Shown here: positions 25,901 through 34,421 of the stretch, piece by piece
Position numbering within the stretch: the stretch's first letter is position 1
Layout of the letters: every line of letters begins with the position of its first letter
Assembly: GCF_013166655.1 (NCBI RefSeq)
Contig: NZ_JABKCA010000040.1
Span: forward strand, 1-49,434
Length of the DNA: 49,434 nt
Source of the DNA: Lentimicrobium sp. L6
Lineage (GTDB): Bacteria > Bacteroidota > Bacteroidia > Bacteroidales > UBA12170
Reading direction: 5' to 3'
Notes under the pieces: generated by a model
The model's input: only the letters and a program-made list of their open reading frames with translations
Told to the model about the DNA's origin: nothing
Databases searched by the model: none
Translations under genes and position numbers: made by a program

Positions 25901-27688
25901 ATGAAGAACATACGTAATTTTTGCATTATTGCCCATATTGACCATGGTAAGAGTACTCTGGCAGACCGCCTATTACAGGCAACAGGAACTGTTTCTGATA
26001 GAGATTTGCAGGCACAAACCCTTGATGATATGGATTTGGAGCGTGAGCGTGGGATTACCATAAAGAGTCATGCTATCCAAATGGATTTTGAGCAAGATGG
26101 AGAACAATATGTTTTAAACTTGATAGATACTCCCGGTCACGTTGACTTTAGCTACGAGGTCAGTAGATCTATTGCAGCTTGTGAAGGAGCCCTTTTAATT
26201 GTGGATGCCACTCAGGGTATTCAGGCACAAACCATTTCTAATCTTTATCTTGCTATAGAAAATGATTTGGAAATTATTCCAGTTTTGAATAAAATGGATT
26301 TAGATAATGCCATGCCAGAGGATGTCTCCGATCAAATCATCGATCTTATTGGTTGTGATTTAGAAGATATTATTCCTGCAAGTGGTAAGACTGGTTTTGG
26401 AGTTGATAAGATCTTAGAGGCCATTATAGCAAAAGTTCCTGCTCCCAAAGGGGATCCTGAAGCACCATTTCAAGCATTAATTTTTGATTCTGTATTTAAT
26501 TCTTTTAGAGGAATTATCGCTTATTTCCGCATTATGAATGGGGAGGTAAAAAAAGGTGATTTGGTGAAGTTTATGTCTACAGGCAAAGAATACCATGCCG
26601 ATGAGATTGGTGTTTTAAGAATGAAGCAAGAACAGCGTAAGGTGATGAAAACTGGCGATGTAGGTTATATCATCTCAGGCATTAAAACCGCCAAAGAAGT
26701 AAAAGTGGGTGACACCGTAACGCATGTTGATCGTCCTTGTGAAGAGATTATTGATGGTTTTGAAGAAGTGAAGCCAATGGTGTTTGCAGGTATCTATCCT
26801 GTTGATGCTGATGATTACGAAGAATTAAGAGCTTCATTGGAAAAACTTCAATTGAATGATGCTTCATTAACCTGGGAACCAGAAAGCAGTATGGCTTTAG
26901 GTTTTGGTTTCCGTTGTGGATTTTTAGGACTTCTGCACATGGAGATTATTCAAGAGCGGTTAGATAGAGAGTTTGATATGAATGTGATCACCACTGTTCC
27001 TAACGTTTCTTATAAAGTGGTTTCTAATAAAGGTGTAATGACGGAAGTTCATAATCCTAGTGGATTACCAGAGCAAAAATATATCGATCACATTGAAGAG
27101 CCATATATCAAAGCACAAATCATTTCCAAAGGTGATTATGTGGGACAGGTGATGAAACTTTGTATTGATAAAAGGGGAGAGCTAAAAAATCAAGTTTATT
27201 TAGCTAGTGATAGAGTAGAACTTACCTTTGAATTGCCTTTGGGAGAAATAGTTTTCGATTTCTATGATAGGCTAAAGAGTATTTCTAAAGGTTATGCATC
27301 TTTCGATTATCACTTGTCGGATTATCGTCCTGCAAATTTGATCAAGTTAGATATTCTGTTAAATGGAGAACCTGTGGATGCCCTCTCTACATTGATTCAC
27401 AGAGATAATGCCTATGACTTTGGACGCAGGATTTGTTCGAAATTGAAAGAGCTGATTCCACGACAGCAATTTGATATTGCCATTCAGGGAGCTATTGGAT
27501 CAAAGGTTATTTCTCGTGAAACGGTAAAAGCAGTTCGTAAGGATGTAACAGCCAAATGTTATGGTGGTGATATTACACGTAAGCGTAAGCTACTCGAAAA
27601 GCAGAAAAAAGGTAAGAAGAGAATGCGTCAGGTGGGTAATGTGGAAGTGCCACAAACAGCCTTCTTAGCGGTTCTGAAGTTGGACTAA
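25901..27688 (+). CDS. lepA: Elongation factor 4 (LepA), ribosome back-translocating GTPase
   Basis: A 595-aa translational GTPase of full family length. G-motifs: G1 'AHIDHGKST' (11-19), switch region 'LERERGITI', G3 '[12 protein letters not shown]' and G4 'NKMDLD'. Domain II, the EF-G-like domain III/V region ('[22 protein letters not shown]' type segment near 325-350) and the LepA-specific C-terminal domain (ending '[27 protein letters not shown]') are all present. It binds the ribosome and promotes backward translocation or biogenesis under ionic stress. The carbonic anhydrase gene begins 11 bases after its stop, so the two are probably co-transcribed. Confidence 0.97.
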   Translation: MKNIRNFCIIAHIDHGKSTLADRLLQATGTVSDRDLQAQTLDDMDLERERGITIKSHAIQMDFEQDGEQYVLNLIDTPGHVDFSYEVSRSIAACEGALLIVDATQGIQAQTISNLYLAIENDLEIIPVLNKMDLDNAMPEDVSDQIIDLIGCDLEDIIPASGKTGFGVDKILEAIIAKVPAPKGDPEAPFQALIFDSVFNSFRGIIAYFRIMNGEVKKGDLVKFMSTGKEYHADEIGVLRMKQEQRKVMKTGDVGYIISGIKTAKEVKVGDTVTHVDRPCEEIIDGFEEVKPMVFAGIYPVDADDYEELRASLEKLQLNDASLTWEPESSMALGFGFRCGFLGLLHMEIIQERLDREFDMNVITTVPNVSYKVVSNKGVMTEVHNPSGLPEQKYIDHIEEPYIKAQIISKGDYVGQVMKLCIDKRGELKNQVYLASDRVELTFELPLGEIVFDFYDRLKSISKGYASFDYHLSDYRPANLIKLDILLNGEPVDALSTLIHRDNAYDFGRRICSKLKELIPRQQFDIAIQGAIGSKVISRETVKAVRKDVTAKCYGGDITRKRKLLEKQKKGKKRMRQVGNVEVPQTAFLAVLKLD

Positions 27689-27699
27689 ATTCTTTAATT

Positions 27700-28284
27700 A
27701 TGGTAGATTATAATAGTGTATTTGAGCACAATAGAAAATGGTCAAAAGAAATGAAGGAAAAGAACCCTGAGTTCTTTGAAAATCATTTTAGCTCTCAGAA
27801 TCCTGATTTCTTATATATTGGTTGTTCCGATAGTCGTGTGAGTGTAGAAAAACTTATGGGAGTAGATATTGGGGAGGTTTTTGTGCATAGAAATATTGCT
27901 AACATGGTTTCTGCCGATGATAACAATATTATGGCTGTAATCCAATTTGCAGTTGAGGTTTTAAAAGTGAAAAATATTGTTGTAGCTGGACATACTGGCT
28001 GTGGAGGAATCAAAGCTAGTATGTGTGAGAAGTCGCAAGGTGCTATGGACGTATGGTTGAATAAAATTAAATTAGTCTATAACCGTCACAAAGAATATCT
28101 AGTAACCATTCCTGAAGATGAAAAGATGTTGGATGAGTTTAGTCGACTGAATGTGATGGAGCAATGTAGAACCATTTCAGGTTTTTCATGTGTACAAGAA
28201 AGCCAGAAGAAAACGGGTTATCCTATCATTCATGCCTGGCTATATGAAATGAAAGATGGGCATTTGACTGACTTGGAATTCTAA
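27700..28284 (+). CDS. can: Beta-class carbonic anhydrase
   Basis: A 194-aa zinc enzyme interconverting CO2 and bicarbonate. Zinc ligands and the Asp-Arg dyad are present: C42, D44 and R46 in 'GCSDSRVS', and H98 and C101 in 'AGHTGCGG'. The length is typical of a short bacterial beta carbonic anhydrase. It starts 11 bases after lepA and likely shares its transcript. Together with PEP carboxylase elsewhere in the window it would supply bicarbonate for anaplerosis; this link is inference. Confidence 0.93.
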   Translation: MVDYNSVFEHNRKWSKEMKEKNPEFFENHFSSQNPDFLYIGCSDSRVSVEKLMGVDIGEVFVHRNIANMVSADDNNIMAVIQFAVEVLKVKNIVVAGHTGCGGIKASMCEKSQGAMDVWLNKIKLVYNRHKEYLVTIPEDEKMLDEFSRLNVMEQCRTISGFSCVQESQKKTGYPIIHAWLYEMKDGHLTDLEF

Positions 28285-28293
28285 AAACAATAT

Positions 28294-28337
28294 CCGCTAA
28301 TTCACACGAATTAACTGATTTTCGCGAATTAATGATT
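28294..28337. repeat. Degenerate ACGAATTAA-type intergenic repeat
   Basis: The spacer contains CGCTAATTCACACGAATTAACTG and TTCGCGAATTAATGATTC, two near copies of (A/G)CGAATTAA. From memory such degenerate AT-rich strings recur between genes of many Bacteroidota genomes; comparable stretches occur at about 421-475 and 36322-36356. Function unknown. Confidence 0.35.
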
Positions 28338-28454
28338 CATAAACTATTAGGATGGAAATATTTGATTAGGATTTTGTATGTATCCTATGAAGTACTAATT
28401 CAATCATTCACTCATTAATTCCTTATCCCAATCCATCCATCTAGTATTGATCCT

Positions 28455-29174
28455 TTACAGGTTAGCAGCCAATAAATCCACAATATGAATAGTCTTGATG
28501 GGAAGGTTATGTTTATCTATATATCCTTGGATATGCATGAGACAACTGGCGTCGGTACTTACGATATACTCAGCCTCGGTAGCTAAAGCATTTTCTACTT
28601 TTTGTTCGGCCATGGCCGTGCTAATTCCTTCAAACTTCACGGAGAAAGTTCCACCGAAACCACAACAAGTATCAGCGTCTTTCATTTCAATGAGCTCCAA
28701 TCCCTTTACATTCTTCAATAAGGTTCTTACTTCATGGGTCAATCCATATTCTCTTTTGCTGACACAACTTTCATGATAAGTTACTTTATGAGGGAATTCA
28801 GCACCGACATCTTCTTTTTTCAATACATTCACTATAAAGTCTGAGATTTCATAGGTGTTTGATTTTAGTGTTTTGTATTCATTATGTAAAGCTGAATTAT
28901 GAAAAAGCTTGGCATAATGCTTCTTCACCATCCCAGAACAGGAAGAAGAAGGGCTCACTACAGGTCTATTATTGGAGAAATCCTTAATATGTTTTGCCCC
29001 CATAGCTTTGGCTTCATCCCAGAATCCACTGTTGAAAGCCATTTGACCACAACAGCTTTGCTCAGGATTATAATGAACTTCCACCCCTAATTTCTTAAGT
29101 AATTTAATCATATTGAAGGCAGTATCAGGAAAAACCTGATCTATAAAACAAGGGATAAAAGCATCAACAATCAT
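28455..29174 (-). CDS. LutA-like (Fe-S)-binding oxidoreductase, CCG-domain protein
   Basis: A 239-aa protein with two cysteine-rich CCG domains of the heterodisulfide reductase/LutA/GlpC type: 'IPCFIDQVFP', 'QSCCGQMAFNSG' and 'SSSCSGMVKKHY' in the first half, 'YHESCVSKREYG' and 'DTCCGFGGTFS' in the second. LutA works with LutB and LutC in lactate oxidation, but no lutB or lutC is next to it, so the partner must lie elsewhere or the role differs. The ATG at 29174 (MIVDAFIPCF) is preferred to an upstream alternative because family members start there. It is the last chromosomal gene before the integrative element; its start lies 73 bases from the left repeat. Confidence 0.85.
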   Translation of the reverse strand: MIVDAFIPCFIDQVFPDTAFNMIKLLKKLGVEVHYNPEQSCCGQMAFNSGFWDEAKAMGAKHIKDFSNNRPVVSPSSSCSGMVKKHYAKLFHNSALHNEYKTLKSNTYEISDFIVNVLKKEDVGAEFPHKVTYHESCVSKREYGLTHEVRTLLKNVKGLELIEMKDADTCCGFGGTFSVKFEGISTAMAEQKVENALATEAEYIVSTDASCLMHIQGYIDKHNLPIKTIHIVDLLAANL

Positions 29175-29246
29175 AGGTATGTATTTATTTACAAAAGTAG
29201 AAAAAAATTGTTGCTCATTATTTCCTGTTGAAAACAATTCTAAGAG

Positions 29247-29378
29247 ATTTTCTGAACCGTAAAATTTAACTTGCTACCCATTGAAAATTAACTATTTTTG
29301 TGCTTTCCTGCTAAAATTCAGTAATTGAAATTAAATAATCATTAAAATAAACAATTATGTTAAAAGGACACCCTAAAG
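29247..29378 (+). repeat. Left attachment site repeat (attL)
   Basis: This 132-bp sequence is identical, base for base, to 34422-34553. It contains a full promoter and the first seven codons of the POT transporter, then diverges after CCCTAAAG. The flanking base on the left (G) differs from the right copy (A), which sets the boundary. Confidence 0.9.
29271..29300 (+). promoter_or_regulatory. Duplicated promoter copy at attL (TTG-N19-TATTTTTG)
   Basis: TTG (29271-29273), a 19-base spacer and TATTTTTG (29293-29300) match the Bacteroidota primary sigma consensus. This is the copy of the transporter promoter separated from the gene by the insertion; it now reads into the element's left end. Confidence 0.6.
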
Positions 29379-29389
29379 TTGATTTTTGA
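29357..29389 (+). pseudogene. Orphan 10-codon stub of the POT transporter
   Basis: ATG at 29357 starts the same seven codons as the transporter (MLKGHPK), then reads VDF and stops at 29389. It is the severed start left by the insertion, still behind an intact promoter copy. Confidence 0.7.
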
Positions 29390-29693
29390 CATGTCATTTC
29401 CAGTTACTTACAATATACTTTCAAAAATTTAGCATCTTATTTGCAAACAAAGAACGATTAAAACCACTCTGGTTTATAAAGGTTAAAGATACAAAATATC
29501 ATTGAATCCATCAAAGTATCAGCATAGTATTTATAAGAATAATAAGATTAATTTCATCTATTAAAATAAGCTAGCATATACTTAGCCAAGACTATAAAGA
29601 TTGATTTAGGTATCAGTATTTAGATATTAGATGGCCACCGTCAAAAGTGATGATTGTCGTAAGCGGTTTCACCTTCTCTCCTGCGGTGAAATT
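29379..29693. other. Left end of the integrative element, no gene
   Basis: 315 bases without a gene. A 12-mer ATTTGCAAACAA at 29439-29450 recurs in the same orientation at 34372-34383 near the other end and may be an integrase arm-type site. A hairpin TTTCACC/GGTGAAA lies near 29669-29690, just beyond the stop codon of the first element gene. Confidence 0.45.
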
Positions 29694-30194
29694 TTACTCA
29701 GTAAACAACCTCTTTTTAGCTAACTGGAATTCATCCTCAGACAATACACCTTTTTCTTTTAAGTTAACTAATTTATTTATGTCATTAATCAATATGTTAT
29801 TCGAGCTTTCAGAATTGGCTTTTTCCTTCTTAGATAAAGATTCTTGTTGAGGCTGTATTATAGGGTCTTGCATAGGCGCATTTTTTTCTGGTGAATTAAT
29901 TGCCCATATTAAAGCACCTATCCAACCTAATAAAGTCCAACCTAATAATAGATTGATAATAAGAATGCTTTTAGCATGAACCTTTTGTAAGCCAATGATT
30001 ATAGGAATAAAATAGAAAACGATTAAGCCAACCCAAAGAATAATAGCATTTATATAAAATAATATCTTGCTACTGACTAGAATAGAACTATAAGTATCAC
30101 TAAAGAGAAAAAGAAGAATCAAAATTGGAAAAATCATTCCTATTACTAATAAAGGTTTCTTTATTCTAGTAATCATATTTTTATATTTTTCCAT
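29694..30194 (-). CDS. Imm-superinfection-like membrane protein with SHOCT tail
   Basis: A 166-aa membrane protein. Hydrophobic segments lie near residues 13-32, 42-66 and 78-100. The segment 'PIIIGLQKVHAKSILIINLLLGWTLLGWIGALIWAI' (~64-100, quoted in part) closely resembles the superinfection-immunity (Imm) family of phage T4: a polar helix with a K-x-x-N-L-x-L-G-W-T-x-x-G-W-x-x-A-L-I-W-A pattern. The C-terminal ~28 residues ('INKLVNLKEKGVLSEDEFQLA') are a SHOCT domain, a short helical module found on the ends of many membrane proteins. In T4, Imm blocks DNA entry by later phage; a similar exclusion role here is inference. Many Imm-like SHOCT proteins are also found outside phages. Confidence 0.7.
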   Translation of the reverse strand: MEKYKNMITRIKKPLLVIGMIFPILILLFLFSDTYSSILVSSKILFYINAIILWVGLIVFYFIPIIIGLQKVHAKSILIINLLLGWTLLGWIGALIWAINSPEKNAPMQDPIIQPQQESLSKKEKANSESSNNILINDINKLVNLKEKGVLSEDEFQLAKKRLFTE

Positions 30195-30275
30195 GATAAA
30201 AATTGTAAATAGTTAGTATGATATGTTTAAAATATCCATTGCGGATTCAAAATTTTTCAATTCCTTTTCAGAATA

Positions 30276-30644
30276 TTAATCAATTAGTTTTTTCTTCGCT
30301 TTTTGAAATTCTTCTTCATTCAATATACCTTCTTTCTTTAACTTTGCCAACCTTTCTAGTTGCTCCGTCATATTAGAAGCATCAGTTTTTTGATTCATCT
30401 TTCTTTGTTCTTCTATTGCTTCTCTTTGTAAATTAATTGATTCTTCTTGGATTTGCTTTTCATCTTCAGAGTCTTTCAAACTTTTTGATAGGATGACAAT
30501 AACAAACCCTATTATAGAGTTTAAAATAAAAGAAATTAAAAACGCTTTACCTCCGCCGATTTTACGATAAGAACCAATAATTGAAACAATTATCGACCCT
30601 ATTGTATTATAAAATAAATATTCCAAAACATCTCCACCTTCCAT
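30276..30644 (-). CDS. Small membrane protein with SHOCT C-terminal domain
   Basis: A 122-aa protein with two predicted helices near residues 10-25 and 34-53 ('AFLISFILNSIIGFVIVIL'), a charged coiled-coil stretch (~55-88, Glu/Gln/Lys rich), and a C-terminal SHOCT module ('LERLAKLKKEGILNEEEFQKA'). Its tail resembles that of the neighbouring Imm-like protein, so the two may interact or be oligomerisation partners; this is inference. It lies 81 bases upstream of that gene on the same strand and 12 bases downstream of a small lipoprotein gene, so an operon of three is likely. Confidence 0.65.
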   Translation of the reverse strand: MEGGDVLEYLFYNTIGSIIVSIIGSYRKIGGGKAFLISFILNSIIGFVIVILSKSLKDSEDEKQIQEESINLQREAIEEQRKMNQKTDASNMTEQLERLAKLKKEGILNEEEFQKAKKKLID

Positions 30645-30656
30645 ATTATTGTAATT

Positions 30657-30845
30657 TTATTTTTTTACTACTTTATCACATTTAGTACAATACCAAGCAT
30701 AAATATCATTATAGTTTTCATCCATACCAACTATTGTTTTTTTCAAATTATGTGAACCATTATCTTTAGGACAAACATTGTTTTTTGAATTTCCACAGCT
30801 GACAAATAAGCAGCTAATAATTAAATATGCTAATATTTTTTTCAT
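30657..30845 (-). CDS. Small lipoprotein with cysteine-pair motif
   Basis: A 62-aa predicted lipoprotein. The signal peptide ends in lipobox 'LFVSC' (C17). The 45-residue mature part contains a lone Cys in 'NVCPKDNGSHNL' and 'YCTKCDKVVKK' at the end, a CxxC pair that could bind zinc together with the first Cys and His. I do not recognise the family. It starts the short operon with the two SHOCT membrane proteins. Confidence 0.6.
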   Translation of the reverse strand: MKKILAYLIISCLFVSCGNSKNNVCPKDNGSHNLKKTIVGMDENYNDIYAWYCTKCDKVVKK

Positions 30846-31106
30846 AGGTGAATACTTAAAGTTTACATATAGCGGTAAAGTTAATAATAATAAGAATATT
30901 CTTACTATTTATCTGAATCTATTTATCGTTTAACCTGACTTTGAGGATTAATGATAGGTTTAATTGATTAAGTGATTGATATTTTAACCTCAATTATGGA
31001 TACAATATATCTGATATGAGTTTAAAGCCTTAATTCATCAATACGTATAGCTAAGAATTACAATTTATGGGTGTATAATTGAGTTTGCTTTCTCTCTCTC
31101 CTTGAT
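30846..31106. other. AT-rich spacer within the element
   Basis: About 260 bases between the lipoprotein gene and the terminator of the upstream unit, without a supportable gene. It should carry the promoter of the lipoprotein/SHOCT operon, but no exact TAnnTTTG box was identified. Confidence 0.35.
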
Positions 31107-31143
31107 TTAAAAAGAGGACGCCATATTTCAGACATCCTCTTTA
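31107..31143 (-). terminator. Terminator of the RHH/191-aa gene pair
   Basis: Read on the minus strand, AAAGAGGA (complement of 31135-31142) pairs with TCCTCTTT (complement of 31111-31118) and is followed by TTTAAATC. It lies 25 bases beyond the stop codon of the 191-aa gene. Confidence 0.65.
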
Positions 31144-31167
31144 AAGAAAAGTAGAGTTTTTGATTAA

Positions 31168-31743
31168 CTATTTCCAGCTAAATCTGGAAGGTTTCTCCAC
31201 AACTGGCTCAGTATACTCACTCATGCCTAGTATGGTTTTGATTTTAACCTTGTTTCCATATACATTTTCTAAGGTTAGTATTTTATCCAAATCCTTATCT
31301 TCATATACCTCGTCAATATCTAAGTCCTTATAAGACTGGAATAAGATTTTGGCAAGCTCCTTTTTGTCTTTATAGGTTGCATCAAAATCCAGCCTCTCTA
31401 CAAAGTGTTTTCTTACCTTTTCAATATTGTCTTCCTTAAAGCTTTTACGAGCTTCTCGTAAAGTTTCAATTATTTCTTTAGTTATACTATCTGCCAAATT
31501 AGAGTTGAATATTATTTTTCCATACTCTCTACATCCAAATAATTCAAAGTGCTCAACCTTGTCAGAGGTGACAATCAACTTATCTATATTTACTGATAGT
31601 TGGTTTCTGGTTAGTACTTTGTTAGCTAGTTTGTAAAGTGACCTTAAAGTCGAAAACTCTTGGCGTAGTATTTCACTAGCCTGATTTATTTTTGTACTCT
31701 TTAATTCTTTAACCTTCTTCTTTACAAAATCTTCTCTATTCAT
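31168..31743 (-). CDS. Hypothetical protein (191 aa) of the integrative element
   Basis: A soluble, highly charged 191-aa protein with no signal peptide or membrane helix. Predicted helices dominate the N-terminal part ('MNREDFVKKKVKELKSTKINQ' onwards) and the middle ('EIIETLREARKSFKEDNIEKVRKHF'). I recognise no domain. Its start is two bases from the stop of a predicted ribbon-helix-helix gene upstream, so the two are almost certainly co-transcribed. That layout recalls a DNA-binding regulator with a partner protein, as in toxin-antitoxin or mobilisation modules, but no toxin or relaxase motif is visible. Confidence 0.6.
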   Translation of the reverse strand: MNREDFVKKKVKELKSTKINQASEILRQEFSTLRSLYKLANKVLTRNQLSVNIDKLIVTSDKVEHFELFGCREYGKIIFNSNLADSITKEIIETLREARKSFKEDNIEKVRKHFVERLDFDATYKDKKELAKILFQSYKDLDIDEVYEDKDLDKILTLENVYGNKVKIKTILGMSEYTEPVVEKPSRFSWK

Positions 31744-31744
31744 T

Positions 31745-31900
31745 CTACTTGTTTAAAATTATTAATCGAATCAACTCTTGATAACTGATATTTGAACCAC
31801 TCATTTTTATTAAATAATCTAATTTTGATTTTAGTTCCTTATTCAAAAAAATACTGATTAACTTCCCTTGCTGATACTTTCTATAAAAACTCTTTTCCAT
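31745..31900 (-). CDS. Predicted 51-aa ribbon-helix-helix DNA-binding protein
   Basis: A 51-codon gene (MEKSFYRKYQQGKLISIFLN... ends LIRLIILNK). The pattern fits an Arc/CopG/MetJ-type ribbon-helix-helix fold: a strand 'KLISIFLN', helix A 'KELKSKLDYLIKMSG', a short turn 'SNIS' and helix B 'YQELIRLIILNK'. Such proteins bind DNA as dimers through the strand and often autoregulate their operon. Its stop lies two bases before the start of the 191-aa gene. Small size and low complexity make it easy to miss. An excisionase-like or copy-control role in the element is possible. Confidence 0.5.
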   Translation of the reverse strand: MEKSFYRKYQQGKLISIFLNKELKSKLDYLIKMSGSNISYQELIRLIILNK

Positions 31901-31996
31901 TTCATTATATTAATTTTCAATCTGTTATATGTTATTCAAAAAAGTTCCTCCCATCCTTAAATATATATCTATTTAAAGATAGGCGGTACTAATTTT

Positions 31997-32731
31997 TCAA
32001 GCTGCCATTTCTGAATATTTTTTCCAATAGGTTTTTAGGGTTTTAACTCCAAATTCATCCATATTATATTTTTTTAGTTCCTCTTTTCTTTCCTTATACA
32101 CATCTTTGATTTGCCTAAGCCCAGTTTTAAAGATTTGGTCTTTGATAGTTTCTGACGATATAAATATCTTGGCTTCAATCATAGCATCAATAACTTCGTT
32201 TATTTTTTTACTATTCTCATATTTAACCAATATACCCTTGGCCTTATTAACTAAATTCCTATTCTCAAATCCAAATTTGCCAGTATAATAATCATGCTTT
32301 TCTTTCCAGTCGATAGACATATAATATTCTTTACTTGGGATAATACCTTCTAAGTTTTTTGTATCATCCAAAGCTTGGTCTATTAGTTGAGTATGAATTT
32401 TGTTAAAGTTGAAATTCAACAAACTGTTATTGTTAATCCTATTAATGGCCGAATCTAATACTATATATAAAGTATTAAAGTCTCTTTTAGTTGGATTAAG
32501 TTGAATAAACCTAACTAAATGACCACGGAGCAATCCTATTTTATTGTATGAATCAAATTTATCAACCCATAAATCAAGTGAAAGTTTGTAATATGGCTTA
32601 TTTGGTTTATAGACGATTCCATATTCGGGTATATCTATCTTTTCTGTACAACCTTCTTTCAAATTAGGATTAATATTCACTTCAAAGTTAAACCCAAGAC
32701 TACTAAACACATTCTTATCAACCAGCATCAT
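31997..32731 (-). CDS. Hypothetical protein (244 aa) of the integrative element
   Basis: A soluble, Lys/Asn-rich protein of 244 aa from the ATG at 32731 (a second ATG follows directly; a TTG upstream would add 14 residues). No signal peptide or membrane segment. The middle ('YYKLSLDLWVDKFDSYNKIGLLRGHLVRFIQLN', in part) and the helical C-terminus ('DVYKERKEELKKYNMDEF') match no family I can name. Its place between the recombinase and the RHH gene, next to a pair of direct repeats, would suit a replication or recombination accessory protein, but nothing in the sequence proves this. Confidence 0.55.
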   Translation of the reverse strand: MMLVDKNVFSSLGFNFEVNINPNLKEGCTEKIDIPEYGIVYKPNKPYYKLSLDLWVDKFDSYNKIGLLRGHLVRFIQLNPTKRDFNTLYIVLDSAINRINNNSLLNFNFNKIHTQLIDQALDDTKNLEGIIPSKEYYMSIDWKEKHDYYTGKFGFENRNLVNKAKGILVKYENSKKINEVIDAMIEAKIFISSETIKDQIFKTGLRQIKDVYKERKEELKKYNMDEFGVKTLKTYWKKYSEMAA

Positions 32732-32921
32732 AATTTCCTTTTTTATTACATACGCCAGGGTAACAAAACACATGTGTCTGATAATCTACACTTTAAAAAA
32801 TAAGGTTCGCCATGTTTTGCTATTAGTAATAAAACATCATGTCAAAGAACTTTTCTAGAAATCATTTTCCCAAACATTTAAGGAGGTCTAGTTAAGTTTA
32901 TAGAGGTATTACACATTAAAT

Positions 32922-33170
32922 CTATGTTTGGGATATTTGTATAGCCACTTGTAAAAAGTTCCTAAAAGCACAATACATTACCTAAAAAAAGGCCATATAA
33001 TTAGTTAATAGATGTATCCTAAGAAGTACAGAACTTTTAGTTTGTAATATTTTTTAACCCTTTATAGCATTGGGGCATTTTTTGTAAAAGTCAATTCTAC
33101 ACAATTTAGCTATGTTTGGGATATCAATATGTTTACAGGTAGAAAGTGCCTAAAAGCTTAATACATTACC
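32922..33170. repeat. Pair of ~61-bp imperfect direct repeats downstream of the recombinase gene
   Basis: Unit 1 (32922-32982) and unit 2 (33110-33170) align without gaps at 48 of 61 bases. Conserved blocks are CTATGTTTGGGATAT at the start and CCTAAAAGC plus AATACATTACC at the end. They lie in the 450-base gene-free stretch 32732-33183 between the recombinase and the 244-aa gene. Candidate roles are accessory-protein or excisionase binding sites, or iterons of an origin. Confidence 0.65.
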
Positions 33171-33183
33171 CACTAAATACCAA

Positions 33184-34341
33184 TTAAACCAGCTTCATCA
33201 TACTATCTTTCATTTGCTGGTCTGTAAAGCTGCCTAAATAGTTTTGAGTAGTAGCAATATTTTGGTGGCCTAATGACTGACTTATAAATACTATGCTTGC
33301 TCCTTTATTCATTAAAATAGTGGCGAAGCTGTGACGGGCTGAATAAGTAGTGATTTTAGGAATTTGAAGTTCTTCACATGCTTGCTTTAAGGTGTAGTTT
33401 ATTTTAATGGTGAGTGAATTCACTTTCTTGTAAACATGCTCCGCTTCTTCATTTTCCAATACAGGAAATATAAAATCATTGGCGCTTGTATATTTCTCAA
33501 TGATTTCTTTTGCTTCTGGAAGTAAGTATATTTTAATTGGTTTATTGGTTTTGGCTCTGTGGTAAACCAAGTATTCACCTTGTAGATTCTTTTTCTTTAG
33601 TAAAACTATATCTTTAATATTGACACCTCCACTAAAATAACTAAAGCGGTATAAATCCATATAGAAATTAAATGCATCAATTTTAAACTTATAGGATAGA
33701 ACTTTCTTTAGTCTTTTTTCTGTAAGAGCTCTCTTATTATTATTTGCCTGTGGAACTTTGTATTTATCAAAAGGATAAACCTTAAACAATTCCTTATTGG
33801 CATTAACAACTGCCTTAAAAGCTCTCATATAAATTGAAACAGTACTAATACTTTTACTCTCTGAAATAAGAAATGAATGAAAGTCTTCTAAAAGCTTACT
33901 ATTAACCTGTGCTATTCTAATACCTTTTCTAAATCTTAATAGTGCTTTTTGGGTGTTAACATAGGTGATTGCAGTATTATATTTTTCCTTACTCTTAAAT
34001 TCGTCTGCTCTTTCCTGAAATAAGTCATTTATAAACACTTTTTGGACTGCCTTTGGCTTAGTTCCAGAAAAATTCTCTTTGAACAATTCAAAATCAAAAT
34101 CTTTCATTTCATCCAATATTAGATTGGCCTTGGCTTCATATTGAATTAATTTCTTCTTAATAGATGTAATGTTTTTGGGTAATCGTTTTAAGCTGGTATA
34201 ATCTTTATATTCTTTTAAACTCATATAAAGCTTTAAGCTAATAAAACTAGTTTGTCTTAGGTTTGTAATTCTCAATTTAAAAGGATATCCATCTTTTGTT
34301 TTTCTCCTTTTGTCATAAAAAATAGAAGCTGTTGCTCTCAT
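33184..34341 (-). CDS. Tyrosine recombinase/integrase of the element
   Basis: A 385-aa phage-type integrase of the Bacteroidota family. An arm DNA-binding domain (~1-90, 'SIFYDKRRKTKDGYPFKLRI'), a SAM-like core-binding domain (~105-205) and a catalytic domain (~215-385) are present. Catalytic residues seen: Lys in 'YHRAKTNKPIKI' (~264), Arg-His in 'TTYSARHSFATIL' (R336, H337), His in 'LGHQNIATTQNYLG' (H359) and nucleophile Tyr368. The first catalytic Arg (box I) seems replaced: 'SGGVNIKDIVLL' has Asn241 where TGxRxxEL has Arg, a departure also reported for the CTnDOT integrase. The ATG at 34341 is chosen over a TTG upstream. It ends next to the direct repeats and starts 80 bases from attR. 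Confidence 0.93.
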   Translation of the reverse strand: MRATASIFYDKRRKTKDGYPFKLRITNLRQTSFISLKLYMSLKEYKDYTSLKRLPKNITSIKKKLIQYEAKANLILDEMKDFDFELFKENFSGTKPKAVQKVFINDLFQERADEFKSKEKYNTAITYVNTQKALLRFRKGIRIAQVNSKLLEDFHSFLISESKSISTVSIYMRAFKAVVNANKELFKVYPFDKYKVPQANNNKRALTEKRLKKVLSYKFKIDAFNFYMDLYRFSYFSGGVNIKDIVLLKKKNLQGEYLVYHRAKTNKPIKIYLLPEAKEIIEKYTSANDFIFPVLENEEAEHVYKKVNSLTIKINYTLKQACEELQIPKITTYSARHSFATILMNKGASIVFISQSLGHQNIATTQNYLGSFTDQQMKDSMMKLV

Positions 34342-34421
34342 AAATATTATATTATGAGTGGTCGTCTGTAAATTTGCAAACAATTTGCATTTAAGAAAGC
34401 CTGTTTAGGTATCATTCAGTA

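Noticed and set aside
31168-31900. Toxin-antitoxin pair
   Set aside because: The small RHH-like protein would fit an antitoxin, but the 191-aa partner shows no toxin motif; left as an unknown pair.
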